From Actinomycetota bacterium (lineage in GTDB: Bacteria; Actinomycetota; Acidimicrobiia; Acidimicrobiales; MedAcidi-G1), in the NCBI GenBank assembly GCA_014381745.1, contig JACNLA010000022.1:1-64000 (forward strand): a DNA stretch of 64,000 bases, given 5' to 3'. Under the pieces are notes generated by a model. That model was given only the letters and a program-made list of their open reading frames with translations, did no database searches and was not told the origin of the DNA. Positions 20,349 to 29,598 of this stretch are shown here, one piece after another; position 1 is the first letter of the stretch, and every line of letters begins with the position of its first letter. A program made the position numbers and the translations under genes.

Positions 20349-20372
20349 GTCAGCTGTCGGGTGATGCGGGCC

Positions 20373-20921
20373 TCAGCCCTGCACCCGTACCATCGCCGGC
20401 CGCAGCACCCGACCGGCCCAGCCGTATCCGCGACGCAGGACCTCGACCACGCAGAGGCTCCCGCCGCCGTCGGAGCCTGGGTCGTGCACCACCGCCTCGT
20501 GGCGGTTTGGGTCGAACGCTTCACCAACGGGATCTATGACCTCAAACCCGAGCGGAACGAGAGCAGCCGAGAGAGCCACACGAATCGGTTCAATCTCGTC
20601 TGACCCCTGGTCGACGGCCATGTCGCAGGCATCCAGAACAGGCAGCAGCACCTGCACCAGATCAGATCTGGCACGAGAAGCCACCTCGGAATTACGACGC
20701 TCGGTCTGCTTCCTGAAGTTGGCGAACTCGGCGCTGACACGCTGCAGATCAGCAAGAAAGGCATCTCGCTCCGCAATCGGGTCGGCAACCTCGGTGTTGT
20801 CGGCGGCGGCCTCATCGGCCTCCAGGATCTCCTCGATCAGCTCATCTACCGCCTCAGCCGTCGGTCCGTCTGATGGACCTTCGCCTCCAACGGTGGGAAC
20901 CCCACCCGCAGGCTCGCTCAC
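20373..20921 (-). CDS. grpE: Nucleotide exchange factor GrpE
   Basis: A 182-residue GrpE, the ADP-release factor for DnaK. An acidic N-terminal tail is followed by a long coiled coil (about 45-85, with [16 protein letters not shown]), then the C-terminal beta domain ending around [19 protein letters not shown]. The start overlaps the dnaK stop by 4 bp (ATGA). Length is normal for the family. Confidence 0.96.
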   Translation of the reverse strand: MSEPAGGVPTVGGEGPSDGPTAEAVDELIEEILEADEAAADNTEVADPIAERDAFLADLQRVSAEFANFRKQTERRNSEVASRARSDLVQVLLPVLDACDMAVDQGSDEIEPIRVALSAALVPLGFEVIDPVGEAFDPNRHEAVVHDPGSDGGGSLCVVEVLRRGYGWAGRVLRPAMVRVQG

Positions 20922-22729
20922 TGCTCGTCAACGATCTCAGCATCGACCACGTCGTCATCACCCTCATCAGGCTCGCCGGCCGAAGCCTCCTGCTGTGCCG
21001 CCTCGTAGAGGCGCTGGCCAAACTCCTGGCTGGCAGCCATGAGGTCATCGGTGGCAGCCTTGATGGCGTCGATGTCCTCGCCCTCGAGAGAAGCCTCGAG
21101 CGTTGCCAGCTTCTCCTCGACGTTGGACTTCTCCTCGTCGGTCAACTCGGCACCCTCGTCGGTAACCAGCTTTCGAGTCTGGTACAGGAGGTTGTCGGCG
21201 TTGTTGCGAACCTCAGCCTGTTCGCGCCGCTTGTGGTCCTCGTCGGCGTGCACCTCGGCGTCACGGACCATTTGGTCAATCACGTCCTTGTCGAGTGCCG
21301 ACTGACCCGTGATGGTCATGGACTGCTCGTTGTCGGTCGCACGGTCCTTGGCCGACACGTGGACGATGCCGTTTGCGTCGATGTCGAAGGTGACCTCGAT
21401 CTGGGGTATGCCGCGGGGAGCGGGGGGCAGATCGACCAGCTGGAACTTGCCAAGCGTCTTGTTGAACTGCGCCATCTCGCGTTCTCCCTGGAGAACGTGG
21501 ATCTCCACAGACGGCTGACCGTCTTCGGCGGTCGAGAACACCTCTGACCGCTGCGTGGGGATCGTGGTGTTGCGCTCGATCAACTTGGTCATGACACCGC
21601 CCTTGGTCTCAATTCCGAGCGACAACGGGGTCACATCCAGGAGCAGGACGTCCTTTACCTCTCCCACCAGGACACCGGCCTGGACGACGGCGCCTATGGC
21701 AACAACCTCGTCGGGGTTGACGTTCTTGCTGGGCTCCCTCCCGGCAATCTCCTGAGCAAGCTCCACGACAGCTGGCATGCGGGTGGAACCACCAACCAGC
21801 AGTACCTGGTCGACCTCGCCCTTGCTAAGGCCCGCATCGGCGATTGCCTGCTCGAAGGGTGACCGGCAGCGCTTGAGCAGGTCGGCTGTCAGTTCCTGGA
21901 ACTTGGAGCGGCTGAGGGAGTAGTCGAGATGAAGTGGGCCGGCATCGGTTGCTGTCATGAACGGCAGGTTGATCTGGGTTTGCTGGACCTGCGACAGCTC
22001 AATCTTGGCCTTCTCGGCGGCCTCCTTGAGCCGCTGAGCAGCCATGGGGTCCTTGCCCAGGTCGACACCATGGTCGTTGTTGAAAGAGGTGATGAGCCAG
22101 TCGATAACGGCCTGGTCCCAGTCGTCGCCGCCGAGGCTGGTGTCGCCGTGGGTCGACTTGACCTCAAAGACCCCGTCGCCGATCTCGAGTACCGACACGT
22201 CGAACGTGCCGCCACCGAGGTCAAAGACCAGGATGGTCTGGTCCTGGTCGTCCTTGTCGAGGCCGTAGGCGAGAGCTGCTGCCGTGGGCTCGTTGATGAT
22301 CCGAAGCACCTCGAGGCCGGCGATCTGGCCTGCCTCCTTTGTTGCGGTTCGCTGGGCATCATCGAAGTAGGCGGGAACGGTGATGACGGCCTTGTCGACA
22401 TCGGCTCCGAGGTAGGCCTCGGCGTCCCTCTTCAGCTTCTGGAGGACGCGGGCCGAGATCTCCTGGGCCGTGTACTCCTTGTCGTCGATGGTCTCAGACC
22501 AGCCAGATCCCATCTGGCGCTTGACCGATCTGATCGTGCGGCCCGGGTTTGTTATCGCCTGTCGCTTGGCCACCTCTCCAACCAGGACCTCGCCATCCTT
22601 GGCGAATGCGACAACCGACGGGGTCGTGCGTGAGCCCTCTGCATTGGCGATTACGACGGGATCGCCGCCTTCGAGGACGCTGACCACCGAGTTGGTGGTT
22701 CCGAGGTCGATGCCTACGGCCTTGCCCAT
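20918..22729 (-). CDS. dnaK: Chaperone DnaK (Hsp70)
   Basis: A 603-residue Hsp70. The ATPase domain shows [13 protein letters not shown] at the start, [15 protein letters not shown] and [13 protein letters not shown]. The linker [16 protein letters not shown] and substrate domain follow, and the C-terminus is acidic ([13 protein letters not shown]). An in-frame ATG exists 19 codons earlier, but the ATG at 22729 has an AGGAGA site and begins [10 protein letters not shown], the normal Hsp70 N-terminus. First gene of the dnaK-grpE-dnaJ-hspR operon, preceded by a leader of about 175 nt with a large hairpin. Confidence 0.98.
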   Translation of the reverse strand: MGKAVGIDLGTTNSVVSVLEGGDPVVIANAEGSRTTPSVVAFAKDGEVLVGEVAKRQAITNPGRTIRSVKRQMGSGWSETIDDKEYTAQEISARVLQKLKRDAEAYLGADVDKAVITVPAYFDDAQRTATKEAGQIAGLEVLRIINEPTAAALAYGLDKDDQDQTILVFDLGGGTFDVSVLEIGDGVFEVKSTHGDTSLGGDDWDQAVIDWLITSFNNDHGVDLGKDPMAAQRLKEAAEKAKIELSQVQQTQINLPFMTATDAGPLHLDYSLSRSKFQELTADLLKRCRSPFEQAIADAGLSKGEVDQVLLVGGSTRMPAVVELAQEIAGREPSKNVNPDEVVAIGAVVQAGVLVGEVKDVLLLDVTPLSLGIETKGGVMTKLIERNTTIPTQRSEVFSTAEDGQPSVEIHVLQGEREMAQFNKTLGKFQLVDLPPAPRGIPQIEVTFDIDANGIVHVSAKDRATDNEQSMTITGQSALDKDVIDQMVRDAEVHADEDHKRREQAEVRNNADNLLYQTRKLVTDEGAELTDEEKSNVEEKLATLEASLEGEDIDAIKAATDDLMAASQEFGQRLYEAAQQEASAGEPDEGDDDVVDAEIVDEQ

Positions 22730-22773
22730 GTCATTTCTCCTGTTCGATTCCGGTATTGAGTACCTGTCGGGTC

Positions 22774-22785
22774 TGGTCCGGACCA
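22774..22785. promoter_or_regulatory. 12-bp perfect palindrome in the dnaK leader
   Basis: TGGTCCGGACCA reads the same on both strands. It lies 45 bp before the dnaK start, inside the predicted leader. It could be a protein-binding site or a short hairpin in the RNA. No factor can be assigned. Confidence 0.35.
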
Positions 22786-22820
22786 CTACAACCAGGGTTC
22801 AAAGACCCGGTTCCGGAGGG

Positions 22821-22865
22821 ACCCGCCGACACGACGGTGGGGGGAAACCGTGTGCCGGCGGGTCA
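22821..22865 (-). promoter_or_regulatory. Large hairpin in the dnaK 5' leader
   Basis: The arms 22821-22839 and 22848-22865 pair over 17 bp with one mismatch and one bulged base, closing an 8-nt loop. In the dnaK transcript it lies about 45-90 nt downstream of the predicted start site and about 90 nt before the start codon. The stem is long and GC-rich, so it should be very stable. It could be an attenuator, an RNA-stability element or a structured leader. Its distance from the ribosome site makes a simple thermometer less likely. Confidence 0.6.
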
Positions 22866-22911
22866 GGATACGGGCTGTTACATGTGTCCAGACCATTTCT
22901 ATGTCTCTAAC

Positions 22912-22943
22912 ACTATAGAGAGTTGAGTCGACTATTATCAACT
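22912..22943 (-). promoter_or_regulatory. dnaK operon promoter with overlapping inverted repeat
   Basis: On the minus strand, TTGATA (22936-22941) and TATAGT (22912-22917) form -35 and -10 boxes with an 18-bp spacer. AGTTGA (22921-22926) and TCAACT (22938-22943) are inverted arms with an 11-bp spacer that cover the -35 box. This is where an HspR operator would act. The arms resemble the HAIR half-site (TTGAGT/ACTCAA) only loosely, and the spacing differs from the standard 7 bp. Confidence 0.6.
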
Positions 22944-22986
22944 TCTGAGGGTGGATTTTCGGCCGGGTTCTGGTGGACTGGTCAAC

Positions 22987-23733
22987 ATGCCCACCCTGAT
23001 CCTGCTGCGCCACGGCCAGAGCGAGTGGAACGCCTCGAACCGGTTCACCGGCTGGTACGACTGCGACCTGACAAGCCTGGGCGAACAGGAAGCCCGGGCC
23101 GGAGCCGGGTTGCTAGCCGCCGCCGGGATCCTGCCCGACGTGGTCCACACCTCCCTCCAGAAGAGAGCCATCCGAACAGCCAACCTGGCCCTCGACGTCC
23201 TGGACCGGGCATGGATACCGGTCAGACGCGACTGGCGCCTGAACGAGAGGCACTACGGAGACCTCACCGGCCTCGACAAGGCCGAAACCAAGAAACGCTT
23301 CGGCGCCGAGCAGTTGCAGGCCTGGCGCCGCGGCTACTCAACCCCACCGCCACCTATCGCCGAGGACAATCCGTTCAACCCCAACACCGACCCCAGATAC
23401 TCAGAACTCGCCGACCCGCCACTCACCGAGTGCCTGGCCGACGTCGTCGCCCGCCTCGTCCCCTACTGGGAGTCAGCGATCATCCCCGATCTGGAATCCG
23501 GCAAGGTCGTGTTGCTGGCAGCACACGGCAACAGCCTTCGGGCCCTCTGTAAGCACCTTGACGGCATCAGCGACGACGGCATCGTGGACCTGAACATCCC
23601 TACCGGAGACCCCCTGCTTTACGAACTGGACAACCACATGAAGCCGGTCGATGACATCGCGGTTCTCGAACGATCACTCGACCCTGAAGCAGCCCGCGCC
23701 GCCGCCGAGGCCGTCGCCAGGCAGGCCGGCTGA
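22987..23733 (+). CDS. gpmA: 2,3-bisphosphoglycerate-dependent phosphoglycerate mutase
   Basis: A 248-residue glycolytic/gluconeogenic enzyme interconverting 3- and 2-phosphoglycerate. The phospho-acceptor His lies in [10 protein letters not shown] at about residue 9. [13 protein letters not shown] and the second catalytic His in [11 protein letters not shown] are present. An in-frame ATG at 22951 exists, but the ATG at 22987 gives the standard [10 protein letters not shown] start. It is divergent from dnaK across a 257-bp gap and ends 18 bp from the convergent ammonium transporter. Confidence 0.96.
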   Translation: MPTLILLRHGQSEWNASNRFTGWYDCDLTSLGEQEARAGAGLLAAAGILPDVVHTSLQKRAIRTANLALDVLDRAWIPVRRDWRLNERHYGDLTGLDKAETKKRFGAEQLQAWRRGYSTPPPPIAEDNPFNPNTDPRYSELADPPLTECLADVVARLVPYWESAIIPDLESGKVVLLAAHGNSLRALCKHLDGISDDGIVDLNIPTGDPLLYELDNHMKPVDDIAVLERSLDPEAARAAAEAVARQAG

Positions 23734-23751
23734 TCCAGACAAGCCTGCGGC

Positions 23752-25200
23752 TCAGACGAACTGCTTCGGCTCAGGCCCGTAGCCCGGCGAGCCGTGCTCG
23801 GCCACATCCAGACCAGCCAACTCCTCCTCTTCTGAGACACGCAGGCCAACGGTTGATGCGATCACCTTGAACAGGATCGCCGAGGTTCCCAGCACCCAGG
23901 CTGCAATCAGCGCAACACCGATCGCCTGAACCAGAAGCTGGTCAAACCCGCCCCCGTAGAACAGGCCAGCATTTTCTCGACCCAGGAACGCGTCGTCATG
24001 GCGGGCGAACAGACCCACTGCCAGGGTTCCCCACACGCCACACACTCCATGTACCGACACCGCACCAACCGGATCGTCCACGCCCCTGCGCTCAACAAAG
24101 AGGACCGAGTAGACGACGATGACCCCACCAATGGCACCGGTGACGACAGCACCCATGAAGTTGATAGCCCCCGTCCCGGCCGTGATGCTGACCAGGCCGG
24201 CCAGCGCCCCGTTGCCTGCCATGCCGACATCCATTGCACCTGTCTTCTTCCAGATGACGGCACCAGCGGCCAAGACCCCGGCCGACGCCGCCAGAAGGGT
24301 CGTCATGATGGCGTGCGCCACCCATGCGTCAAAGGCCAGTTCCGAGCCGGCATTGAACCCGAACCAACCGAACCACAAGATGAACACACCAATCACCGCG
24401 TAGCTGATGTTGTGTCCCGGAATTGCCCTGGGCTTGCCGTCCGGGCCGTACTTTCCTATGCGTGGACCAAGGAACACCGCACCCATGAGGGCCGCCCAGC
24501 CGCCTGCGCTGTGCACGATGCTCGAACCGGCAAAATCGCTGAAGCGGGCGTCACCAATGTTGAGATCCGACAGCAGGCCGTCTCCATGCCAGAACGAGTG
24601 CACCACCACCGGGTAGATGAAGCCGGTCATGACAGCGCTGAAGATCAGGTAAGCGGAGAACTTCGTCCTCTCCGCCATCGCCCCCGAGGCGATCGTCACC
24701 GCCGTGGCAGCAAAGACCACCTGAAAGAAGAAGAACGAAGGCGTAGCCAGGACGTCACCGGTATCGAACGACTCGGTCATACCCGAAAGGAAGAATGCAT
24801 CGGTGCCGATGAGGCTCCCCCCGTCAGACCCGAAGGCGAATCCGAATCCGACCGCCCAGAACGCCAGGGCACCGATCGCCATGTCGGCCAGGTTCTTGGC
24901 CATGATGTTGCCAACGTTCTTGGCCCGGGTGAGACCCGCCTCCACAAGGGCGAAGCCAGCCTGCATCAAGAACACCAGACAGCCGGCAACTATCAACCAG
25001 AGGCTCGCCAGCAGGGCGGTGTTGTACTCGGCCGGTGTGAGCTCCTGTGCTGCAGCCGGGGCAGCGGTGATCAACACTGCACCCACGACTCCGGCAAGCC
25101 CAAGGCCCACCTTCCGCGACCGGCTTCGCGATGAGCGGGAGCGCCAGGCCCCCGCCATTACCCGTCTGACAGGGCTTGAGGAGGAAAACGGAGTTGGCAC
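23752..25200 (-). CDS. amt: Ammonium transporter (Amt/MEP family)
   Basis: A 482-residue inner-membrane ammonium channel. The N-terminus looks like a signal peptide (LGLAGVVGAVLITAAPAAAQ, cleavage after AAA-Q near residue 51), followed by about 11 membrane segments. Typical motifs include MQAGFALVEAGLTRAKN and WFGFNAGSELAFD. GTG at 25200 has a plausible AAAGG site; the ATG at 25158 would give a shorter, more usual signal peptide. No glnB/glnK is adjacent, which is unusual for Amt genes. A GAAAC-N6-GAAAC repeat upstream suggests nitrogen control. Confidence 0.95.
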   Translation of the reverse strand: MPTPFSSSSPVRRVMAGAWRSRSSRSRSRKVGLGLAGVVGAVLITAAPAAAQELTPAEYNTALLASLWLIVAGCLVFLMQAGFALVEAGLTRAKNVGNIMAKNLADMAIGALAFWAVGFGFAFGSDGGSLIGTDAFFLSGMTESFDTGDVLATPSFFFFQVVFAATAVTIASGAMAERTKFSAYLIFSAVMTGFIYPVVVHSFWHGDGLLSDLNIGDARFSDFAGSSIVHSAGGWAALMGAVFLGPRIGKYGPDGKPRAIPGHNISYAVIGVFILWFGWFGFNAGSELAFDAWVAHAIMTTLLAASAGVLAAGAVIWKKTGAMDVGMAGNGALAGLVSITAGTGAINFMGAVVTGAIGGVIVVYSVLFVERRGVDDPVGAVSVHGVCGVWGTLAVGLFARHDDAFLGRENAGLFYGGGFDQLLVQAIGVALIAAWVLGTSAILFKVIASTVGLRVSEEEELAGLDVAEHGSPGYGPEPKQFV

Positions 25201-25244
25201 GGCGGCTGCCTTTCGGTGGATCCCGGATCGAACGAGGACGACGC

Positions 25245-25272
25245 TAGATACGCGCTGTTTCGAATCTGTTTC
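25245..25272 (-). promoter_or_regulatory. amt promoter with GlnR-box-like repeat
   Basis: On the minus strand two GAAAC pentamers (25268-25272 and 25257-25261) are 11 bp apart. Downstream is a TATCTA -10-like hexamer (25245-25250), so the upstream repeat falls at the -35 position. GlnR boxes in Streptomyces follow gTnAC-N6-GAAAC, so this is a partial match. Positioning ahead of an ammonium transporter gene makes the guess reasonable. Confidence 0.4.
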
Positions 25273-25346
25273 GTGACAATGAACCGACGGTCAACAATCC
25301 CCTCAAGCCGTGACCGTGACCGTCCTGCAGGTAATGTCCCCTCGAT

Positions 25347-27551
25347 ATGAGCGACAGACGAATACGACCCAACCACGCTGTTGTAGGCCTCGGGGTCCTC
25401 GTGGCCCTCTTTACCGTCCTTTCCGGTGTGGCATCACTCGTCAACGGCTTCCACGACGACTCCACCATCACCCGCGAGGTGTTCGGCAACATCCCTGGAC
25501 CACTCAAGTTGGCCTTCTACTCGGCGATCCCACTCCTGATCATCTGGGGAGCCGTCCTGTTCTCATACAGAGTGCAGAACTGGCAGCGAGGTACACCAGA
25601 CAACCGGGCGACAACCCGCGACAACGCCAAGCGCCGCTTCGGCGACTTCAGGTCGGGCGTCTACATGAGAACCCTCCTGCGCGAGCCTGCTGCGGGGATC
25701 ATGCACTCGCTCATCTACTTCCCGTTCCTGATCCTGTTGGCCGTCACGACAGTGCTGGAGATCAACCACCAGGTACCACCAGCGCTCAAGTTCCTGCACG
25801 GCGACGTCTACAGGGCGTACACGCTCGTCGGAGATGTGGCCGGCGTGCTGTTCCTTGCCGGCGTCATCTGGGCGATCGTTCGTAGGTACGGGCCAGGGCG
25901 CTTTCGCCCCTACCGCATACGGATCAAGACCAGGCCCGAACACGCCGCAGCTCTCATGGTGTTCCTTGCCATCGGGGTAACGGGTTTTGCTGCCGAGGCC
26001 TTCCGAATTGCAACGCAGGTTTCAGCCGACGGTCATGGCGCCGACGCCGAAACCTGGTCGATCATCGGCTACCCGCTGGCGCAGGCAATCGGCAACAGTG
26101 GCCTGGCCCCACACGCCTCCGGCTGGCACCAGGGATGGTGGATAGCCCACGTCGTGTCGTTCATGGCCTTCCTCGCGCTGCTTCCGATAACCATGCTCCG
26201 CCACATGTTCACATCGCCTCTGAACATGTACCTCAAGGACCGTGACCGGCCTAAGGGGGCAATGCGGCCCATACCCAACCTCATGGAGACCGAGCTGGAG
26301 AGCTTCGGGGTGTCAACCATCGAGGAGTTCACCTGGAAACAACTCCTCGACACCGACTCATGCACCATGTGCGGTCGCTGCACCAGCGTGTGCCCCGCCC
26401 ATGCGACCGGCAAGCCGCTCGACCCCCGCGAGATCGTGCTCAAGACGGGCGAGGTGATGGCGGCAACCGGTTCAACCGTCGTGTCACCACCGATCGGCGT
26501 CGATCCTGAAATCGCGGTGTCGGCCAACTCCATGTTCGAACGGGTCACCGGTGAAGAACTCTGGGCCTGCACCAGCTGTCGTGCCTGCGACGAGATCTGC
26601 CCGGTCAACATCGAGATCCTGGACAAGATCCTCGACATGCGGCGCTACCTGTCGCTCATGGAATCGGACTTCCCGAGCGAACTGGGTGCCGCCTACCGGT
26701 CCATCGAGAACTCCGGCAACCCGTGGGGTCTCTCCCAGAGCGAGAGGGCCGACTGGGTCGGTGACCTTGAAGGAGTCGACATCATCGACGGTGGCGACCC
26801 GGTCGAAGCCGAGTACCTCTACTGGGTCGGCTGCGCCGGTTCGTTCGACGACAAGAACAAGAAGGTCTCACGGGCGATGGCCCAACTGCTTCGCCGCGCC
26901 GGCGTGTCGTTCACAATCCTGGGGCCCTCGGAGATGTGCACCGGCGATCCCGCCAGGCGGACCGGCAACGAATACATCTTCCAGATGATGGCCATGCAGA
27001 ACGTGGAGACACTCAACGAAATGGGCGTCCGCAAGATAATCACGCAGTGCCCTCACTGCTTCAACACGCTTGCCAACGAGTACCCGGAGCTGGGCGGCCA
27101 CTACGAGGTGGTCCACCACAGCCAACTCCTGGAATGGCTCATCGACGAGGGCAGGCTAGACGTGTCCGATGCCCGCCTCGATGAACGCATCGTCTACCAC
27201 GACTCCTGCTACCTGGGCCGCCACAACGACATCTACCAGGCGCCACGTCGGGTCATTGGAAGCCTCGGCGGCGTCGAGGTGGTAGAGGCCGAACGGCAGG
27301 GCACAGAGGGCATGTGCTGCGGTGCGGGCGGCGGGCGCATGTGGATGGAGGAACAGACCGGCAAGAACATCAACGTCGAACGCTCCCAGGAACTCCTGGC
27401 CACCGGCGCCACCCGGATAGCCACCGCCTGCCCGTTCTGCTACGTGATGATTGACGACGGCGTCAAGGGCGAGGGCGTCGAAGAGTCCGAGGTAAAGGTG
27501 GGCGACATCGCCCTTCATGTACTCGAGGCGATCGAAGCCGGCGACTCCTGA
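25347..27551 (+). CDS. Membrane Fe-S oxidoreductase, EtfD-like (ETF:menaquinone)
   Basis: A 734-residue membrane protein. The N-terminal third has about six hydrophobic segments resembling a nitrate-reductase-gamma/HdrE-type quinone module. Two 4Fe-4S motifs follow, CTMCGRCTSVCP from Cys339 and CTSCRACDEICP from Cys408. The C-terminal third carries two HdrD/GlpC-type cysteine-rich (CCG) domains, including QCPHCFNTL and MCCGAGGG. This architecture matches mycobacterial EtfD (Rv0338c), which passes electrons from beta-oxidation ETF to menaquinone. No etfAB is in the window, so the assignment rests on domain order. Confidence 0.85.
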   Translation: MSDRRIRPNHAVVGLGVLVALFTVLSGVASLVNGFHDDSTITREVFGNIPGPLKLAFYSAIPLLIIWGAVLFSYRVQNWQRGTPDNRATTRDNAKRRFGDFRSGVYMRTLLREPAAGIMHSLIYFPFLILLAVTTVLEINHQVPPALKFLHGDVYRAYTLVGDVAGVLFLAGVIWAIVRRYGPGRFRPYRIRIKTRPEHAAALMVFLAIGVTGFAAEAFRIATQVSADGHGADAETWSIIGYPLAQAIGNSGLAPHASGWHQGWWIAHVVSFMAFLALLPITMLRHMFTSPLNMYLKDRDRPKGAMRPIPNLMETELESFGVSTIEEFTWKQLLDTDSCTMCGRCTSVCPAHATGKPLDPREIVLKTGEVMAATGSTVVSPPIGVDPEIAVSANSMFERVTGEELWACTSCRACDEICPVNIEILDKILDMRRYLSLMESDFPSELGAAYRSIENSGNPWGLSQSERADWVGDLEGVDIIDGGDPVEAEYLYWVGCAGSFDDKNKKVSRAMAQLLRRAGVSFTILGPSEMCTGDPARRTGNEYIFQMMAMQNVETLNEMGVRKIITQCPHCFNTLANEYPELGGHYEVVHHSQLLEWLIDEGRLDVSDARLDERIVYHDSCYLGRHNDIYQAPRRVIGSLGGVEVVEAERQGTEGMCCGAGGGRMWMEEQTGKNINVERSQELLATGATRIATACPFCYVMIDDGVKGEGVEESEVKVGDIALHVLEAIEAGDS

Positions 27552-27559
27552 ACCGGTAG

Positions 27560-28126
27560 CTACCGCTCGAAGTTCTCCCAGTAGCGGCTGGGGCGTGGAC
27601 CTTCCTGGCCCCTGTACTTGGAACCCAGCCGGCTGGCCCCGTAGGGATTTTCGGCAGCGGTCGTCATGTGCATGAACGAGATCTGACCGATCTTCATGCC
27701 CGGGTAGAGGGTGATCGGCAGGCTCGCCACGTTGGACAGCTCGAGCGTCAGCTGGCCATCCCAACCGGCATCCACGTAGCCCGCCGTCGAGTGGATCAAC
27801 AACCCGAGTCGACCAAGGCTGGACTTTCCCTCGAGCCGGGCAACAAGGTCGTCTGGTACGCCAACCCTCTCCGAGGTGGAACCCAGAACGAACTCGCCGG
27901 GATGCAGGATGAACGGATCGTCCTCGGACCCCTCGACCATCTCGGTCAGGTCCGACAGATCCTGACGGACGTCGATGAGACCCCTGGTGTGGTTGCGAAA
28001 CACCAGGAACCGGTGATCCAGGTGAAGGTCAACAGACGAAGGCTGCACGCACGAGTCGTCGAAGGGCTCAATCACGATCCGGCCGTCGGCAACGGCCTCA
28101 CGGATGGAACGGTCAGAGAGGATCAT
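27560..28126 (-). CDS. dcd: dCTP deaminase, dUMP-forming type
   Basis: A 188-residue trimeric nucleotide enzyme. Motifs VQPSSVDLHLD, the catalytic loop GKSSLGRLGLLIHSTAG and YVDAGWDGQLTLELSN are close to mycobacterial Dcd, which both deaminates dCTP and hydrolyses dUTP to give dUMP. The C-terminal GSKYRGQEGPRPSRYWENF is also of that kind. It ends 8 bp from the convergent EtfD-like gene. The bifunctional reading is inference from similarity. Confidence 0.93.
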   Translation of the reverse strand: MILSDRSIREAVADGRIVIEPFDDSCVQPSSVDLHLDHRFLVFRNHTRGLIDVRQDLSDLTEMVEGSEDDPFILHPGEFVLGSTSERVGVPDDLVARLEGKSSLGRLGLLIHSTAGYVDAGWDGQLTLELSNVASLPITLYPGMKIGQISFMHMTTAAENPYGASRLGSKYRGQEGPRPSRYWENFER

Positions 28127-28166
28127 GAGCCGCCGATGTTACGCCGTGACAGGGAGCGTCACTGCC

Positions 28167-28640
28167 CTAGCTCTCTGCGCCGCCGAACTCGGCTACGGCC
28201 TCCTCGGTGGCAGCAGCGTCGGGCCCGGGCCCAGGGGTTGCGAGGGACCACTGGTGGCCGAACGGATCCGAGAGGCGTGCATACCTGTCGCCCCAGAACA
28301 TGTCCTCAGGGCCATGTATCAGCGTCGCTCCAGCGGCGACCGCACGCTCCACCGATGCGTCCACGTCAACCACGTCACGGTGGAGGCAGATGGGGGTACC
28401 CCCGATAGCCGTGGGGGAAGTGCCGACACCACCGTGCATCTCGGGAAAATCGTCGGTAAGGAAGATCACGAAACCGTCAAAGGAGACCTCTGCATGGATG
28501 ATTCGTCCATCCTCAAGCTCATGTCGAGACATCTCCTCGGCCCCGAACGCCTCAACGTAGAAGGCCAGAGCGGAGCTGGCTCCATCAACGACGATCTCAG
28601 GAATCACATCGGTTCTCAACGGTCTGTGCGCATCGGCCAT
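28167..28640 (-). CDS. VOC-superfamily (PhnB/glyoxalase-like) protein
   Basis: A 157-residue protein with the paired beta-alpha-beta-beta-beta modules of the vicinal-oxygen-chelate fold, PhnB-like subgroup (VIPEIVVDGASSALAFYVEAFGAEE at the start; DRYARLSDPFGHQWSLATP near the end). I chose the ATG at 28640 because it has a GGGGGAGGA ribosome site; an upstream in-frame start at 28700 does not. The last 20 residues are Ala/Glu-rich. Such proteins range from dioxygenases to antibiotic-binding proteins, so no reaction can be named. Divergent from the PhyH gene. Confidence 0.85.
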   Translation of the reverse strand: MADAHRPLRTDVIPEIVVDGASSALAFYVEAFGAEEMSRHELEDGRIIHAEVSFDGFVIFLTDDFPEMHGGVGTSPTAIGGTPICLHRDVVDVDASVERAVAAGATLIHGPEDMFWGDRYARLSDPFGHQWSLATPGPGPDAAATEEAVAEFGGAES

Positions 28641-28739
28641 GGCGGTCCTCCCCCTGTCGCGGCTGATCGTAGCCCTCTGGCAACCCGAGGATTCCTGCAC
28701 ACGTGGTCGCCTGCCCAGACCGGGTCATAGGGTGCGGAG

Positions 28740-29582
28740 ATGGCCAACCTGACGACCCTCGGACACGATGCCACCCTCACCGACATCGCTGCGGCGATGG
28801 ACGCTGACGGAGGTGTCATCGTGAAAGACCTGCTTCCCGAGACCTCCAGGCTCCAGTTGCTCGATGACCTGGCCGACACGTTCGATCAGACCGTCCCCGG
28901 CTCGAAGAGCGGGATAGAACACTGGGAGGGTTTCCACGGTGCAAACACAAGGCGCTTCTGCGGCCTGGCAGCCCGCAGCGACGCCTTCGTGAACCACGCC
29001 CTCCTGAACCCGACCCTTCTGGCAGTGGCCGACCACTACCTCCTGGAAAACGCCACCAGCTACTGGTTGAACACAGGACAGGTAATGGCCGTCGGTCCAG
29101 GCGAGCCCGCCCAGTACCTGCATCGGGACGAAACCAACTGGCCCGAGGCAATCGCCGACGGCCGCGAGATCACCGTCAGCTGCATGTTCGCCCTCAGCGA
29201 CTTCACCCGGGACAACGGAGCCACCGTCGTGATCCCAGGAACCCAGAACCATCCCGCCGAGGTAATACGGGGCGCGCAGTTTGCAGACGAAGAAACCGCC
29301 TACGCATCCATGCCCGCCGGCAGCGGCATGATCTACAGCGGCCGGGTGATCCACGGGGCCGGGCAGAACACGACCGACTCATGGCGCTACGGCATGCACG
29401 TCAGCTTTGTCGTGGGATGGCTCCGACCCGAAGAGGCCAGCCCTCTCGTGGTCGACAGGTCCCGAGCCACTGAGCTTCCCGAGCGGGCACGTGAACTGCT
29501 CGGCTGGAGTTCATACCACTCGGAGACCGGTGGAAGAACCTGGCTGGTCGACTTTGAGGACGCCTCGCTCCTCTTCGACTGA
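28740..29582 (+). CDS. Phytanoyl-CoA dioxygenase (PhyH)-family protein
   Basis: A 280-residue Fe(II)/2-oxoglutarate-dependent oxygenase of the PhyH family. The metal-binding HxD is in YLHRDETNW at about residue 128, the distal His in GRVIHGAG at about 205, and an Arg about 10 residues later could bind 2-oxoglutarate. Bacterial members hydroxylate diverse small molecules. The substrate is unknown. It stops 17 bp before the convergent methylthioinosine phosphorylase. Confidence 0.87.
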   Translation: MANLTTLGHDATLTDIAAAMDADGGVIVKDLLPETSRLQLLDDLADTFDQTVPGSKSGIEHWEGFHGANTRRFCGLAARSDAFVNHALLNPTLLAVADHYLLENATSYWLNTGQVMAVGPGEPAQYLHRDETNWPEAIADGREITVSCMFALSDFTRDNGATVVIPGTQNHPAEVIRGAQFADEETAYASMPAGSGMIYSGRVIHGAGQNTTDSWRYGMHVSFVVGWLRPEEASPLVVDRSRATELPERARELLGWSSYHSETGGRTWLVDFEDASLLFD

Positions 29583-29598
29583 TTCGGTCAGCGTCGGT

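Noticed and set aside
22921-22943. Calling the inverted repeat a canonical HAIR site
   Set aside because: The half-sites match CTTGAGT/ACTCAAG only partly and the spacer is 11 bp instead of 7.
23998-25134. A 378-codon plus-strand open frame opposite the ammonium transporter
   Set aside because: Antisense to a gene with membrane helices and family motifs; the composition is His/Arg/Gly-rich as expected of an antisense shadow.
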